Numbered from the stretch's first letter, positions 39,655 through 48,432 are shown. The stretch is 64,000 bases of DNA from CAVUEG01 sp963740525 (GCA_963740525.1 CAVUEG010000001.1:186001-250000), one strand, 5' to 3'. Numbers and translations are program-made. Notes: a model not told the origin generated them from the letters alone.

Positions 39655-40089
39655 TCAGTCGTGCTCGATGGCGCGGATCGAGGCGGGGTGCAGGACGCCG
39701 ACGAGGATGAGGACGGCCAGGACCGCCAAGGCCAGCGCCACCGGTGTCGTGGACCCACCGTGGTAGGACCACGCCACCCCGAGCTGGATCAGCTGGGCCA
39801 GCACGACCGGGCTACGAGCCCAGGATGCCCGCCGGTTGAGCCCCCAGGCGCACACGAGCAGCGCCGCGGCGTACACGACGAAGAAGAGGGCGGTCGTGAC
39901 GCCCATGGTGAGCCGGGAGCCCTGTACGGCGAAGGCTTCGGCCACGCCGTACATCCCGAGCAGCAGTCCCTCGATGGCGGTGAGCGAGGCGGCTGCTACC
40001 AGCGGCGCCGGCGCTCCGTGGCGGGAGTACGGCGAGGCCGGCGGGTCCAGCCCGGGCTGCTGGTCGTCGGGGCTGGGCGAGGCAGTCAC
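39655..40089 (-). CDS. Small integral membrane protein of unknown function
   Basis: A 144-residue protein from GTG 40089, with a Pro/Ser-rich N-terminus and four predicted transmembrane helices (about residues 30-52, 59-80, 95-112 and 117-135). No family is recognised. It converges with sigF and is divergent to the whiB1 control region. Confidence 0.7.
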   Translation of the reverse strand: MTASPSPDDQQPGLDPPASPYSRHGAPAPLVAAASLTAIEGLLLGMYGVAEAFAVQGSRLTMGVTTALFFVVYAAALLVCAWGLNRRASWARSPVVLAQLIQLGVAWSYHGGSTTPVALALAVLAVLILVGVLHPASIRAIEHD

Positions 40090-40402
40090 GGGTTGGACCC
40101 TAGCCGTCCGCGCCCCGCCGCGGCGGGCTCCTCCGCCTGAGTTGTCCCATTCCTGCCGCCCCGTGTGACCAAAGTGACCATGCAGGGGGCTTGTTTCCCC
40201 CGCCCGAACTTGCAACGATCATCGAGTCGCTGACGTGGGACGCACCTGTCCGGTCCGCTTCACCGCCCCCGCTTCGGACTCGTGGCCGAGTTTCGGATAC
40301 GGGGCCTCGTGAATGCGTTCACAACAACGCGCGAACGAAGACCTTGGCCCGACCGGCTCACCCCGCCGTAGGGCTCCGACGCCAGATGAGGAGTCACCCG
40401 CC
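40090..40402 (+). other. Intergenic region upstream of whiB1
   Basis: About 313 bases without a gene. It holds a near-consensus CRP site (40308-40323) and a GAGGAG-like ribosome binding site (40387-40392) before whiB1. No small ORF with convincing start signals was found. The region probably contains promoters for whiB1 and for the divergent membrane protein gene. Confidence 0.5.
40308..40323. promoter_or_regulatory. CRP-family binding site upstream of whiB1
   Basis: CGTGAATGCGTTCACA matches TGTGA-N6-TCACA at nine of ten specified positions and lies 80 bases before the whiB1 ATG. In Mycobacterium tuberculosis the whiB1 promoter is known to be controlled by the CRP protein Rv3676, so the location supports function. 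Confidence 0.6.
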
Positions 40403-40654
40403 ATGGATTGGCGCCACCGCTCTGCATGCCTCGATGAGGATCCAGAGCTGTTCTTCCCGATCGGCAACACCGGCCCGGCGATCCTCCAGATCGAGGAGGC
40501 CAAGCAGGTGTGCCGTCGCTGCGATGTGCGCGAGCAGTGCCTCGCGTGGGCGCTCGAGGCGGGACAGGACCACGGCGTCTGGGGTGGCTTGAGCGAGGAC
40601 GAGCGTCGCGCCCTGAAGCGCCGCAACGCCCGAGCCCGCGTGCGTACCGCCTGA
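40403..40654 (+). CDS. whiB1: WhiB-family transcriptional regulator, WhiB1 type
   Basis: An 83-residue iron-sulfur protein. The cluster ligands are Cys9, Cys37, Cys40 and Cys46, spaced as in WhiB1, followed by the GVWGG turn and the basic AT-hook-like tail RRALKRRNARAR. WhiB1 binds sigma-A region 4 and responds to nitric oxide. Next to pdtaS, convergent, as in mycobacteria (Rv3219/Rv3220c). Confidence 0.94.
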   Translation: MDWRHRSACLDEDPELFFPIGNTGPAILQIEEAKQVCRRCDVREQCLAWALEAGQDHGVWGGLSEDERRALKRRNARARVRTA

Positions 40655-40662
40655 GGAGGCGG

Positions 40663-42120
40663 CTAGACCGGTAGGTCCAGCTCGACAGCGGTGCCGCCAC
40701 CGGTTCGCGGCCCCATCGTGAGCGACCCGTGCAGCTCGCTGTCCACCAGCGTGCGCACGATCGACAGCCCCAGGCTGCTGCCGGCCTCGTGGTCGAAGCC
40801 GTCGGGGAGCCCGCGCCCGTCATCCTCGACCCTGACCAGCATGCGGCTGTCGGTCCGCTGCGCGGTCACGGTGATCACCCCGGTCCCCTCGGTGCCGAAG
40901 CCGTGCTCGACGGCGTTCTGCATCAGCTCGGTGAGCACCATCGCCAACGGTGTGGCGACCTCGGACGCCAGCACCCCGAAGCTTCCGAGGCGCTGGGACC
41001 GGACCTCGGCCTGGGCACCCACGTCGGTGACCATCAGCCGGAGCCGGTCCGCGACGTCGTCGAAGTCGACGTTCTCGTCGTACGCCTGGCTCAGGGTCTC
41101 GTGCACGATGGCGATAGACCCGACCCGTCGTACGGCCTCCTCCAGGGCCAGCCGGCCCTCCTCCACGTTGATCCGGCGCGCCTGGAGCCGCAGCAGCGCG
41201 GCCACGGTCTGCAGGTTGTTCTTCACCCGGTGGTGGATCTCGCGGATCGTCGCGTCCTTGGTGACCAGCTCCCGGTCGCGCCGCCGCAGGTCGGTGACGT
41301 CTCGCACGAGGACGAGGGCCCCACTGTGCTCTCCGGTCGGCCGGAGCGGGATCGAGCGCACGATCAGGGCGACCGCGGCGTTGCCCACCTCGGTGTCCAT
41401 GGGGGCGCGGCCTCCGAGTACAGCACTCAGCGTCTCCTCGTCCGGCCGGTTCTCCGGGGTGATCAGCTCCCGCGTGATCTCACCGAGATGGTGCCCGGCC
41501 AGGTCGTCGGTGACGCCGAGCCTGCGGTACACCGAGAGTGCGTTCGGGCTGGCGTACGTGACTCGGCCGGCAGCATCCACCCTGACGAACCCGTCGCCGA
41601 CCCGGGGCGAGTCCGCGTGGTCCGAGCGCTGCCCGGGGAAGGGGAAGAAGCCGTTGCTGATCATCTGGGCCAGCTCGGTGGCCGTCTGGAGGTAGGACAG
41701 CTCGAGCCTGCTCGGCGTACGGACCCCGAGCAGGTTCGTGTTGCGCGCGACCACGGCCAGGATCCGCTCACCCCTGCGCACCGGGATCGCCTCGACGCGG
41801 ACCGGCACGTCGTCGCGCCACTCCGGATCACCTTCGCGCGCGACCCGACCGTGCTGCAGCGCCGAGTCGAGCAACGGTCGCCGGCCGTGGGGAACGAAGG
41901 CGCCGACGATGTCGTCGACGTACGCCGTGGGCCCGGTGGTGGGCCGCATCTGGGCTCCCGCCCAGAAGCCGGTGCCCTGCCGGTCCGGCAGCCACAGCAC
42001 CAGGTCCGCGAAAGACAGGTCCGCGATGATCTGCCAGTCCGCCAGCAGCAGGTGCAGCCAGGCGAGGTCGTCAGCGTCGAGGTCCGTGTGGGCGCGGACG
42101 AGCTCGTTCAGCGAGGGCAC
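40663..42120 (-). CDS. pdtaS: Sensor histidine kinase, PdtaS type
   Basis: A 485-residue cytoplasmic kinase. An N-terminal GAF-type sensor (about 1-150) and a PAS domain (about 170-280) are followed by a HisKA_2 segment EIHHRVKNNLQTVAALL with the phospho-acceptor His, and an HATPase with TELMQNAVEHGF. It matches PdtaS, which phosphorylates an ANTAR-domain RNA-binding regulator. No such partner is in this window. GTG at 42120 is chosen because PdtaS begins with this PSLNELVR segment. Confidence 0.92.
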   Translation of the reverse strand: MPSLNELVRAHTDLDADDLAWLHLLLADWQIIADLSFADLVLWLPDRQGTGFWAGAQMRPTTGPTAYVDDIVGAFVPHGRRPLLDSALQHGRVAREGDPEWRDDVPVRVEAIPVRRGERILAVVARNTNLLGVRTPSRLELSYLQTATELAQMISNGFFPFPGQRSDHADSPRVGDGFVRVDAAGRVTYASPNALSVYRRLGVTDDLAGHHLGEITRELITPENRPDEETLSAVLGGRAPMDTEVGNAAVALIVRSIPLRPTGEHSGALVLVRDVTDLRRRDRELVTKDATIREIHHRVKNNLQTVAALLRLQARRINVEEGRLALEEAVRRVGSIAIVHETLSQAYDENVDFDDVADRLRLMVTDVGAQAEVRSQRLGSFGVLASEVATPLAMVLTELMQNAVEHGFGTEGTGVITVTAQRTDSRMLVRVEDDGRGLPDGFDHEAGSSLGLSIVRTLVDSELHGSLTMGPRTGGGTAVELDLPV

Positions 42121-42224
42121 GCCAGTGAGCCTAGTCTCGTGGCCACCGCGACGACGCGTCCCCCGAGGACTGCCCGACGACACCGCTGTCGTCCTCCCTC
42201 CCGACCTTTGGCAGGATGGGCATC

Positions 42225-43076
42225 ATGGTCTCGGCGTTCTGGGAAGACGTGCTCGCGAACGGCCTCAAGGTGCCGACGAGCCGCCCCCTCGACGACCTCA
42301 CCGCCGAGCTCACCACCATGCTCGGCTCCACGGACCCCCAGCAGCGCGATGCGCTTGCCCTCCCCACGCTCGCCACCTGGGTCGAGGAGGGTGTGTACGA
42401 CGACCTGCTCAGCGGTCTGGGCGACGGGATCGCCGCCGGACTCAGTGTGGGACTCGGCACGACCGAAGCCGACTCGGTCTTCCGACGTTCGTTCTCCGTG
42501 CTCGTGCTGGCCGAGATCATCGACCGCGACACGACCCAGGACCTGCTCACCAAGGAACAGGTGCTGGTCTGGGGCGACCGGATCATGACCTGGTTGCTGC
42601 GAGAGCGCGACCTTCGCGGCTTCGTGCCTGTCAAGGGCTGGGCCCATGCCGTGGCCCACGGAGCGGACGCTCTCGGGGCCCTCGCGCGCTCGCCCAAGTT
42701 CGGCCGCCTCGAGCTCACGGTGCTCCTCGACGTGATCGCGGACCGGCTTCTGATGGAGGGGATGGGTTACCTCGTCCACGGCGAGAGCGACCGGCTGGCC
42801 CTCGCCACCATGCACCTCCTCCGGCGCAACCTCGTCAGTCTCGAGGTGCTCGAGCCCTGGGTGGCGCGCCTCGCCGCGGCCGCGACGCCGGCAGGGCCCC
42901 CTGACCAGGACCCCTTCCTGACAGCGGGGAACGTCCAGGACTACCTGCGTGCGCTGCACCTCCAGCTCGCACTCGCACCGGCTCATCCGGCCATCCGCAC
43001 CGACCTGCTGCTCGTGCTGATCGAGGCTCTGCGACGCACCAACGCCGTCTACCTGGGACCGCTCCGAACCACCTGA
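42225..43076 (+). CDS. DUF2785 family protein
   Basis: A helical soluble protein of about 283 residues from the ATG at 42225 (an in-frame start also exists 9 bases upstream). Composition and the GWAHAVAHGADALGAL motif (about residues 140-155) fit DUF2785. Function is unknown. No operon partner is evident. Confidence 0.8.
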   Translation: MVSAFWEDVLANGLKVPTSRPLDDLTAELTTMLGSTDPQQRDALALPTLATWVEEGVYDDLLSGLGDGIAAGLSVGLGTTEADSVFRRSFSVLVLAEIIDRDTTQDLLTKEQVLVWGDRIMTWLLRERDLRGFVPVKGWAHAVAHGADALGALARSPKFGRLELTVLLDVIADRLLMEGMGYLVHGESDRLALATMHLLRRNLVSLEVLEPWVARLAAAATPAGPPDQDPFLTAGNVQDYLRALHLQLALAPAHPAIRTDLLLVLIEALRRTNAVYLGPLRTT

Positions 43077-43166
43077 CCGCGCGAAGAGCCCGATGGGAAC
43101 GGGGTGGATGCGGTTCCTCGGGGGACCCCCAGCCGGATCCGGGTTTCTCGTCGGTAACCTCGGCTC

Positions 43167-44855
43167 ATGACCGACACCTCCACGGACCGGACCGAGACCG
43201 ACGAGACCCAGGTGGACGGCCACGGAGGCGATCATGCCGTCGCCGTGGCCCGCGCGCATGGCGTCGAGACCATGTTCACCCTCTCGGGGGCCCACGTGTT
43301 CCCCATGTACGACGGCGCGGTGAAGGCGGACCCGCCGATGCGGATCCTCGACGTACGCCACGAGCAGACCGCGGCGTTCGCAGCCGAGGCCACCGGCAAG
43401 CTGACCCGGATCCCCGGGCTGGCCGTGCTGACCGCCGGTCCCGGCGTGACCAACGGCGTCAGCGCGGTCGCCCAGGCCCAGTTCGCAGGCTCTCCCCTCG
43501 TGGTGGTGGGCGGCCGGGCACCTGCCAACCGTTGGGGCTCGGGCAGCCTCCAGGAACTCGACCAACCGCCGATCTTCGCCCCGGTGTCCAAGCTCGCGCG
43601 CACGGTGCACACGGTGGGCGAGATCCCGGGCGCCTTCGACCAGGCGTTCTCCGTCGCGGGTGCCCCGCACCGGGGCCCGGTCTTCGTCGACGTCCCCATG
43701 GACGAGTTCTTCGCCCAGACGTCGGCCGCCACCCCGCAGGTCGCTCCGCGGACCCGCCTGGAGCCGGACCCCGAGGTGCTCGGGGAGATCGCGGAGATGC
43801 TGGCCCAGGCGCAGCGTCCGGTCCTGATCCTCGGGACCGACGTGTGGGCCGACCACGGCGAGGAGGCGGCACTGCGCCTGGTCGAGGGAGTCGGCGTACC
43901 CGCGATCACCAACGGCATGGGACGCGGCGTCATCCCGGGAGGCCACCCGCTCCTGGTCACGAAGGCGCGGAGCACGGCCCTGGGCACCTGCGACCTCGCG
44001 ATCGTGGTCGGCACCCCGCTGGACTTCCGGCTCGGGTACGGCGCCTTCGGCGGCAAGGACGGTGCCCCGGCGGCCAAGGTCGTGCACCTGGCCGACTCAC
44101 CGGGTCAGGTCTCGTCCCACGCCGACCTGGCGTCCTCGGCCTCGGGCGACCTGACCCTGGTCCTCGACGGCCTGCACCAGGCCCTCGACCAGGTCGTCCG
44201 CAAACCGGACTGGTCGGCGTGGGTGAGCTCGCTCCAGGAGGGCGTGGCCGCGGCCGTCGAGCGTGACCGCGCACTTCTTTCTGCCCAGGCCGACCCGATC
44301 CACCCGGCCCGCATCTACGGCGAGCTTGTCCCCCGGCTCGCCGACGACTCCGTCGTGATCGGCGACGGAGGGGACTTCGTGTCCTTCGCCGGCAAGTTCG
44401 TCGAGCCGAAGCGGCCAGGTGGCTGGCTCGACCCCGGCCCCTACGGCTGCCTCGGAGCGGGTCTCGGGTCGGCGATCGCCGCCAGGCTGGCGCGCCCGTC
44501 GGCCCAGGTGGTCCTGTTGTACGGCGACGGCGCCGCGGGGATGTCGCTCATGGACGTCGACACCCTGGTCCGGCACAACCTGCCGGTGGTGATGGTGGTC
44601 GGGAACAACTCGGCCTGGGGCCTGGAGAAGCAGCCGATGCAGATGCTCTACGGCTACGACGTGGCCGCCGACCTCGCGCCGAACACTCGCTACGACGAGG
44701 TCGTCAAGGCACTGGGAGGTGCCGGGGAGACCGTGACCGATCCGGGTCGGATCGGCGAGGCGCTGGATCGTGCGTTCGCCGCGAACGTCCCCTACCTGGT
44801 CAACGTGATCACCGACGTCGGGGCGGCGTACCCCCGCGCCACCTTCGGCATCTGA
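43167..44855 (+). CDS. Thiamine-diphosphate enzyme, acetolactate synthase-like
   Basis: A 562-residue ThDP-dependent enzyme with the three domains of the acetohydroxyacid synthase/2-hydroxyacyl-CoA lyase family. The catalytic Glu lies in DVRHEQTAAFA (about residue 68), and the ThDP motif GDGAAGMSLMDVDTLVRHN...NN is at about 453-483. The regulatory subunit IlvN is not nearby, so the physiological reaction is uncertain; oxalyl-CoA or other keto-acid chemistry is possible. It may be co-transcribed with the downstream GNAT gene, 13 bases away. Confidence 0.85.
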   Translation: MTDTSTDRTETDETQVDGHGGDHAVAVARAHGVETMFTLSGAHVFPMYDGAVKADPPMRILDVRHEQTAAFAAEATGKLTRIPGLAVLTAGPGVTNGVSAVAQAQFAGSPLVVVGGRAPANRWGSGSLQELDQPPIFAPVSKLARTVHTVGEIPGAFDQAFSVAGAPHRGPVFVDVPMDEFFAQTSAATPQVAPRTRLEPDPEVLGEIAEMLAQAQRPVLILGTDVWADHGEEAALRLVEGVGVPAITNGMGRGVIPGGHPLLVTKARSTALGTCDLAIVVGTPLDFRLGYGAFGGKDGAPAAKVVHLADSPGQVSSHADLASSASGDLTLVLDGLHQALDQVVRKPDWSAWVSSLQEGVAAAVERDRALLSAQADPIHPARIYGELVPRLADDSVVIGDGGDFVSFAGKFVEPKRPGGWLDPGPYGCLGAGLGSAIAARLARPSAQVVLLYGDGAAGMSLMDVDTLVRHNLPVVMVVGNNSAWGLEKQPMQMLYGYDVAADLAPNTRYDEVVKALGGAGETVTDPGRIGEALDRAFAANVPYLVNVITDVGAAYPRATFGI

Positions 44856-44868
44856 GCTCGGGGCCCAC

Positions 44869-45360
44869 GTGAGCTACCGGATCGTCCCGGTCCGCGAGGA
44901 CCAGCTGGAACGAGTCGGCGAGCTGACCGCACAGGTGTACGTCGGCGAGGGGTACATCCCGGACACAGCCGACTACGTGAACGAGCTGCGTGATGCCCGG
45001 CTCAGGGCAGCCGAGGCGGAGGTGTGGGTCGCCGACGAGGAGGGCGAGATCCTCGGCGCGGTGGCATTCTGTCCCGACGGGTCGCCGTACCAGGAGCTCG
45101 CCCAGGAGCGCGAGGCGGAGTTCCGCATGCTCGTGGTCAACCCATCGGCCCGCGGCCGAGGCGTCGGGGAGGCGCTCGTGCGGCAGTGCATCTCCCGGGC
45201 CCGGGAGCTCGGGTACGCCGGCCTCGTGCTCTCGACGATGCCGGGGATGGACGACGCACGCCGGGTCTACGAGAGACTCGGCTTCGTCCGTATCCCCGAG
45301 CGGGACTGGTCGCCCGTCCCGGACGTCGAGCTGTTGGGGTTCCGGCTCACGCTGGAGTGA
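44869..45360 (+). CDS. GNAT family N-acetyltransferase
   Basis: A 163-residue GNAT. Acetyl-CoA pyrophosphate-binding loop: VNPSARGRGVGEALVRQCI (about 87-105). The substrate is unknown. GTG start. Its stop overlaps the converging thioesterase gene by 14 bases. Confidence 0.9.
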   Translation: MSYRIVPVREDQLERVGELTAQVYVGEGYIPDTADYVNELRDARLRAAEAEVWVADEEGEILGAVAFCPDGSPYQELAQEREAEFRMLVVNPSARGRGVGEALVRQCISRARELGYAGLVLSTMPGMDDARRVYERLGFVRIPERDWSPVPDVELLGFRLTLE

Positions 45361-45715
45361 CGCGGGACAGGAATCGGTCCCGGTCGACCACCACGCGGGT
45401 GATCTCGCCACTGCCGACGAGCCTGCCGTCAGGGTGGGTGGCCGACACTCGGAAGCGCACCAGTCGCCCGTCCTCGTAGCTCACCGCCGCGGTCACGGTC
45501 AGCTGCTGGCCGACGGGGCTGGCGCCGAGGTGCTCGAGCTCGACCCGGCTGCCCACGGAGGTTCGGGTGGGGTCGAGGCCCGGTGCGACCGCGGCGCAGG
45601 TGGCCGCCTCGCACCAGGCCAGGAGTCGCGGCGTGGCCAGGACGGGGAGGTCGCCCGAGCCGAGCGACTCGGCCGTGTCCTGGTCGCTGACAGTGAACGT
45701 GAGTGTGGCCTGCAT
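45347..45715 (-). CDS. Hotdog-fold thioesterase family protein
   Basis: A 122-residue protein of the hotdog superfamily, resembling fluoroacetyl-CoA-specific thioesterases: PRLLAWCEAATCAAV and TSVGSRVELEHLGASPVG are the family segments (about 29-65). It would hydrolyse small acyl-CoAs; substrate not predictable. Divergent to the bL37 gene. Confidence 0.82.
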   Translation of the reverse strand: MQATLTFTVSDQDTAESLGSGDLPVLATPRLLAWCEAATCAAVAPGLDPTRTSVGSRVELEHLGASPVGQQLTVTAAVSYEDGRLVRFRVSATHPDGRLVGSGEITRVVVDRDRFLSRVTPA

Positions 45716-45822
45716 CCGCCCATCATGCCGGGGCCGATTCGCCAGAGCGTGGCCGGTCCTGAGACACTGGGCTCTGCTTCGGTGCACCTCGACCCGGAGC
45801 CCGACGTCTCGAGGAGGACACC

Positions 45823-45897
45823 ATGGGTAAGACAGGTCGCAAGCGCCGCGCCCGCAAGAAGAAGGCCGCGAACCACGGTAAGCGCCCCAACGCCTGA
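45823..45897 (+). CDS. Ribosomal protein bL37 (24 residues)
   Basis: A 24-codon gene, MGKTGRKRRARKKK then AANHGKRPNA, that matches bL37 found by structure in the mycobacterial large ribosomal subunit: about half the residues are Lys or Arg, and the C-terminus NHGKRPNA is identical to my recollection of the M. smegmatis protein. A perfect GAGGAGG ribosome binding site lies 5 bases before ATG, and a terminator follows. It is easily missed by gene finders. Confidence 0.9.
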   Translation: MGKTGRKRRARKKKAANHGKRPNA

Positions 45898-45911
45898 CCC
45901 CAGGCACACGA

Positions 45912-45942
45912 AAGAGCCCCCGGCCACTGGCCAGGGGCTCTT
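45912..45942. terminator. Bidirectional terminator between bL37 and rsrA
   Basis: AAGAGCCCC and GGGGCTCTT form a 9-base stem around a 13-base loop, with T- or A-rich flanks on each side. It serves the converging bL37 (+) and rsrA (-) genes. Confidence 0.75.
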
Positions 45943-45975
45943 CTCATGTCCGGTTCACGGGCTCCGGGTCACACT

Positions 45976-46242
45976 TCAGGTCCGTTGCTCGAGGTCGACC
46001 TGCACCTGGCGGATCGCTCCCAGCACGCGGTCGCGCAGCGCCTCTGGGGCGTGCTCACCGCACTTGCGCGCGATCAGCTCCTTGACGTGGCGTTCGAGGT
46101 CGTACTTCTCCAGGCACGGGCCGCAGTCGTCCAGATGCTGCTGGATCTGACCGCTGTCCGCCCCGTCGAGCTCGTTGTCGATGAACGTGAACATTCGCTC
46201 GAGGATCTCCGAGCAGCCTCCCGAGCTGTCGCTACAGCTCAT
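45976..46242 (-). CDS. rsrA: Mycothiol-system zinc anti-sigma factor RsrA
   Basis: An 88-residue redox-sensing ZAS protein. Zinc ligands would be Cys10 (or Cys3), His36, Cys40 and Cys43 (HLDDCGPC), spaced as in Streptomyces RsrA. Under disulphide stress zinc is lost and SigR is released. ATG overlaps the sigR stop (ATGA), giving equal translation. Confidence 0.94.
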   Translation of the reverse strand: MSCSDSSGGCSEILERMFTFIDNELDGADSGQIQQHLDDCGPCLEKYDLERHVKELIARKCGEHAPEALRDRVLGAIRQVQVDLEQRT

Positions 46243-46874
46243 GAGCGTCCTCCCTCACGGGCGCCGGCGACCGACATGCCACGGTCGCGCACATAGTCGG
46301 CCAGGAGCTCGCGCAGCTGTCGACGACCCCGGTGCAACCGCGACATGACGGTGCCGATCGGGGTCCCCATGATCTCCGCGATCTCCTTGTAGGGGAAACC
46401 CTCCACGTCGGCGAGGTACACCGCCAGGCGGAAGTCCTCGGGGAGCTGCTGGAGAGCGTCCTTGACGTCGGAGTCGGGCAGATGCTCCAGTGCCTCGACC
46501 TCCGCCGACTTGAGCCCGGAGGAGGTGTGCGACTCCGCCCGGGCGAGCTGCCAGTCCTCGACGTCCTCGGCCATCGACTGCTGGGGCTGCCGCTGCTTCT
46601 TGCGGTAGTTGTTGATGAACGTGTTGGTGAGGATCCGGTACAGCCAGGCCTTCAGGTTCGTGCCCGGCTTGAACTGGTGGAACGAGGCGTACGCCTTGGC
46701 GAACGTCTCCTGGACCAGGTCTTCGGCGTCGGCGGGATTGCGGGTCATCCGCATCGCCGCTGAGTACAGCTGGTCGAGGAAGGGCAGCGCGTCACGCTCG
46801 AACCGCGCGTTGCGCTCGTCCTCGGTCTCGGGCGCTTGGACGGCGACCTCGTCGGGGGTGGGGTGCGATGTCAT
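46239..46874 (-). CDS. sigR: RNA polymerase sigma factor SigR (ECF)
   Basis: A 211-residue ECF sigma factor with region 2 (MTRNPADAEDLVQETFAKAY, FKPGTNLKAWLYRILTNTFIN) and region 4 (LPEDFRLAVYLADVEG, IGTVMSRLHRGR). It controls thiol-oxidative stress genes and is bound by RsrA. The ATG at 46874 fits homologues; an in-frame GTG at 46949 with AAGGGAAG upstream would add 25 residues, as in the longer, unstable SigR form of Streptomyces. A SigR-type promoter lies just upstream. Confidence 0.95.
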   Translation of the reverse strand: MTSHPTPDEVAVQAPETEDERNARFERDALPFLDQLYSAAMRMTRNPADAEDLVQETFAKAYASFHQFKPGTNLKAWLYRILTNTFINNYRKKQRQPQQSMAEDVEDWQLARAESHTSSGLKSAEVEALEHLPDSDVKDALQQLPEDFRLAVYLADVEGFPYKEIAEIMGTPIGTVMSRLHRGRRQLRELLADYVRDRGMSVAGAREGGRS

Positions 46875-46986
46875 TGCCCCCCAGCCTACCGGCGCGGAGG
46901 CCAGGGCCCGGGCATGGCCGTCCCGGGGGCGATCAAGGGTGCAGTGCACGGGCTTCCCTTCGCTCGAGGAGGGTGTCTTCCGGCTC

Positions 46987-47013
46987 AACACCTCAGGGTC
47001 GGTGCTGATTCCC
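46987..47013 (-). promoter_or_regulatory. SigR-type autoregulatory promoter
   Basis: On the minus strand GGGAAT (47013-47008), exactly 18 bases, then GTT (46989-46987): a perfect match to the Streptomyces SigR consensus GGGAAT-N18-GTT. It lies inside the 3' end of the upstream hydrolase gene, with about 100 bases to the short sigR start and about 30 to the long one. Confidence 0.8.
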
Positions 47014-47640
47014 CACGATCTCCCGCACGATCCACTCGAGCGTGGCCTCGACCACGATGCCCATGGCGTCCGCGGGCGCGAGCGCAGCCTTGCGGGGCAC
47101 GCGCAGGGAGTGGTCGGCCTCGGGGACCACGGCGAGCTCGGTGCCGGGTGGGAACTCCTCAGGCCCCCCGAACGGGTCGGCCTCACCCTGGATCACGAGC
47201 GTCGGCACCCGCACCGCTCGCAGCTCCTCGACCCGGGTCCTCTCTGGCCGGCCGGGCGGGTGCAGAGGGAAGGACAGGGCCAGGACGCCCGCGGCGCCGA
47301 GATCCCGCGAGGTGCGGCAGGCCGAACGCGCCCCGGCGCTGCGTCCGCCGACAACGAGTGGAGTGCGGGGGCGGATCGCGTTCACCGCGGCGGTGAGTGC
47401 CACGTCGAGGCTCGCGGGTGGCCCCGCGACCTTGCGTCCGGCCACCCGCCACGGCTGTTCGAGAAGGATCACCGACACTCCGTGCCTGGGCAGTGCGCGC
47501 GCCAGGGCCACCAGGTCCGGTGCGTCACAACCCCCTCCGGCGCCGTGGCTCAGCAGCAGCGTGACGATCGGGTGCCGTGACCGGTCGACGTGGAGCCGGG
47601 CATCCCCCTGAGGGGTGTCGATCGTGCGGACCGTGGTCAT
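46993..47640 (-). CDS. Alpha/beta-hydrolase, KAT8-like/dienelactone hydrolase type
   Basis: A 215-residue alpha/beta-hydrolase: oxyanion region LLSHGAGGGCDAPDL (about 29-43), nucleophile elbow VGGRSAGARSA (Ser about residue 101), Asp in VIQGEADPFGG and His in EADHSLRVP. The Gly-rich elbow and length fit the small dienelactone/Tex30-like group. Substrate unknown. Its start overlaps the SRAP stop by four bases. Confidence 0.85.
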   Translation of the reverse strand: MTTVRTIDTPQGDARLHVDRSRHPIVTLLLSHGAGGGCDAPDLVALARALPRHGVSVILLEQPWRVAGRKVAGPPASLDVALTAAVNAIRPRTPLVVGGRSAGARSACRTSRDLGAAGVLALSFPLHPPGRPERTRVEELRAVRVPTLVIQGEADPFGGPEEFPPGTELAVVPEADHSLRVPRKAALAPADAMGIVVEATLEWIVREIVGNQHRP

Positions 47641-48382
47641 TGCGCGGCCAGCGGTGAGACCAGCTCGGGCCCGTTGTTGCGGACGTTGCTGACCAGGGTG
47701 GAGACCGGGAAGGCCTCCAGCCGACCGGGGGCTGCCGGCTCCAGGAGGCTCAGCAGCGCGTCCTTGTCGTGGTCGCCAGCCCTCAGCCAGTCGTCGTACC
47801 GGTCCTTGTTGACCAGCATCGGCATCCGGTCGTGGATGTGACCGACGGCGTCCTCGGAGCTCGTGGTGATCACCGTGCACGTCCACCGGAACCGCTCGGG
47901 GTCGTCCTCCGGCAGGTCCGGGTCACGCCAGATCTCGTACAGCCCAGCCATCGCGAGGACACCGCCGTCCCTGGGCCGGATGAAGAAGGGCTGCTTGCGC
48001 GGCTTGCCGGCCTTGGTGAGCTGCTCGGTGGGGTACCACTCGTAGTAGCCGTCGGCGGGAAGCAGGCAGCGTCGCTTGGCGAAGGCACGGCGGTAGGCCG
48101 GCTTCTCGGCCACGGTCTCCATCCGGGCGTTGATCATCCGGGAGCCGATCTTCGGGTCCTTGGCCCAGGACGGCACCAGGCCCCACTGGAGGACCCGCAG
48201 CTGTCGCTCGGGGGGGCTGGTCCGGCTCGCGCGACGAGCCCCGCTCCAGGACGGCGTACACCGGCTTCGGTCGGCGCGACGTTGTAGTCCGGCTCGAGGG
48301 ACTCCTTCACCCGCGACTCGTCGATCTCGAACTCCTCGACGAGGTCCTCGGGGCGTCTGCTCGACGCGTAGCGACCGCACAT
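47637..48382 (-). pseudogene. SOS response-associated peptidase (SRAP/YedK), frameshifted as read
   Basis: SRAP proteins crosslink through Cys2 to abasic sites in single-stranded DNA. Here the ATG at 48382 reads MCGRYASSRRPEDL and DYNVAPT, then the frame breaks near 48268 and again in a seven-G run (48210-48216); beyond that WGLVPSWAKDPKIGSRMINARMETV, RCLLPADGYYEWY and the His-containing VGHIHDRMP are in one frame to the stop. The combined length (about 248 codons) is normal, so consensus errors are likely. Confidence 0.88.
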
Positions 48383-48432
48383 GGCGCCAATCTAACCGGG
48401 TGCCACCCGCAACGGCCTGACGTCTGCCCGGA

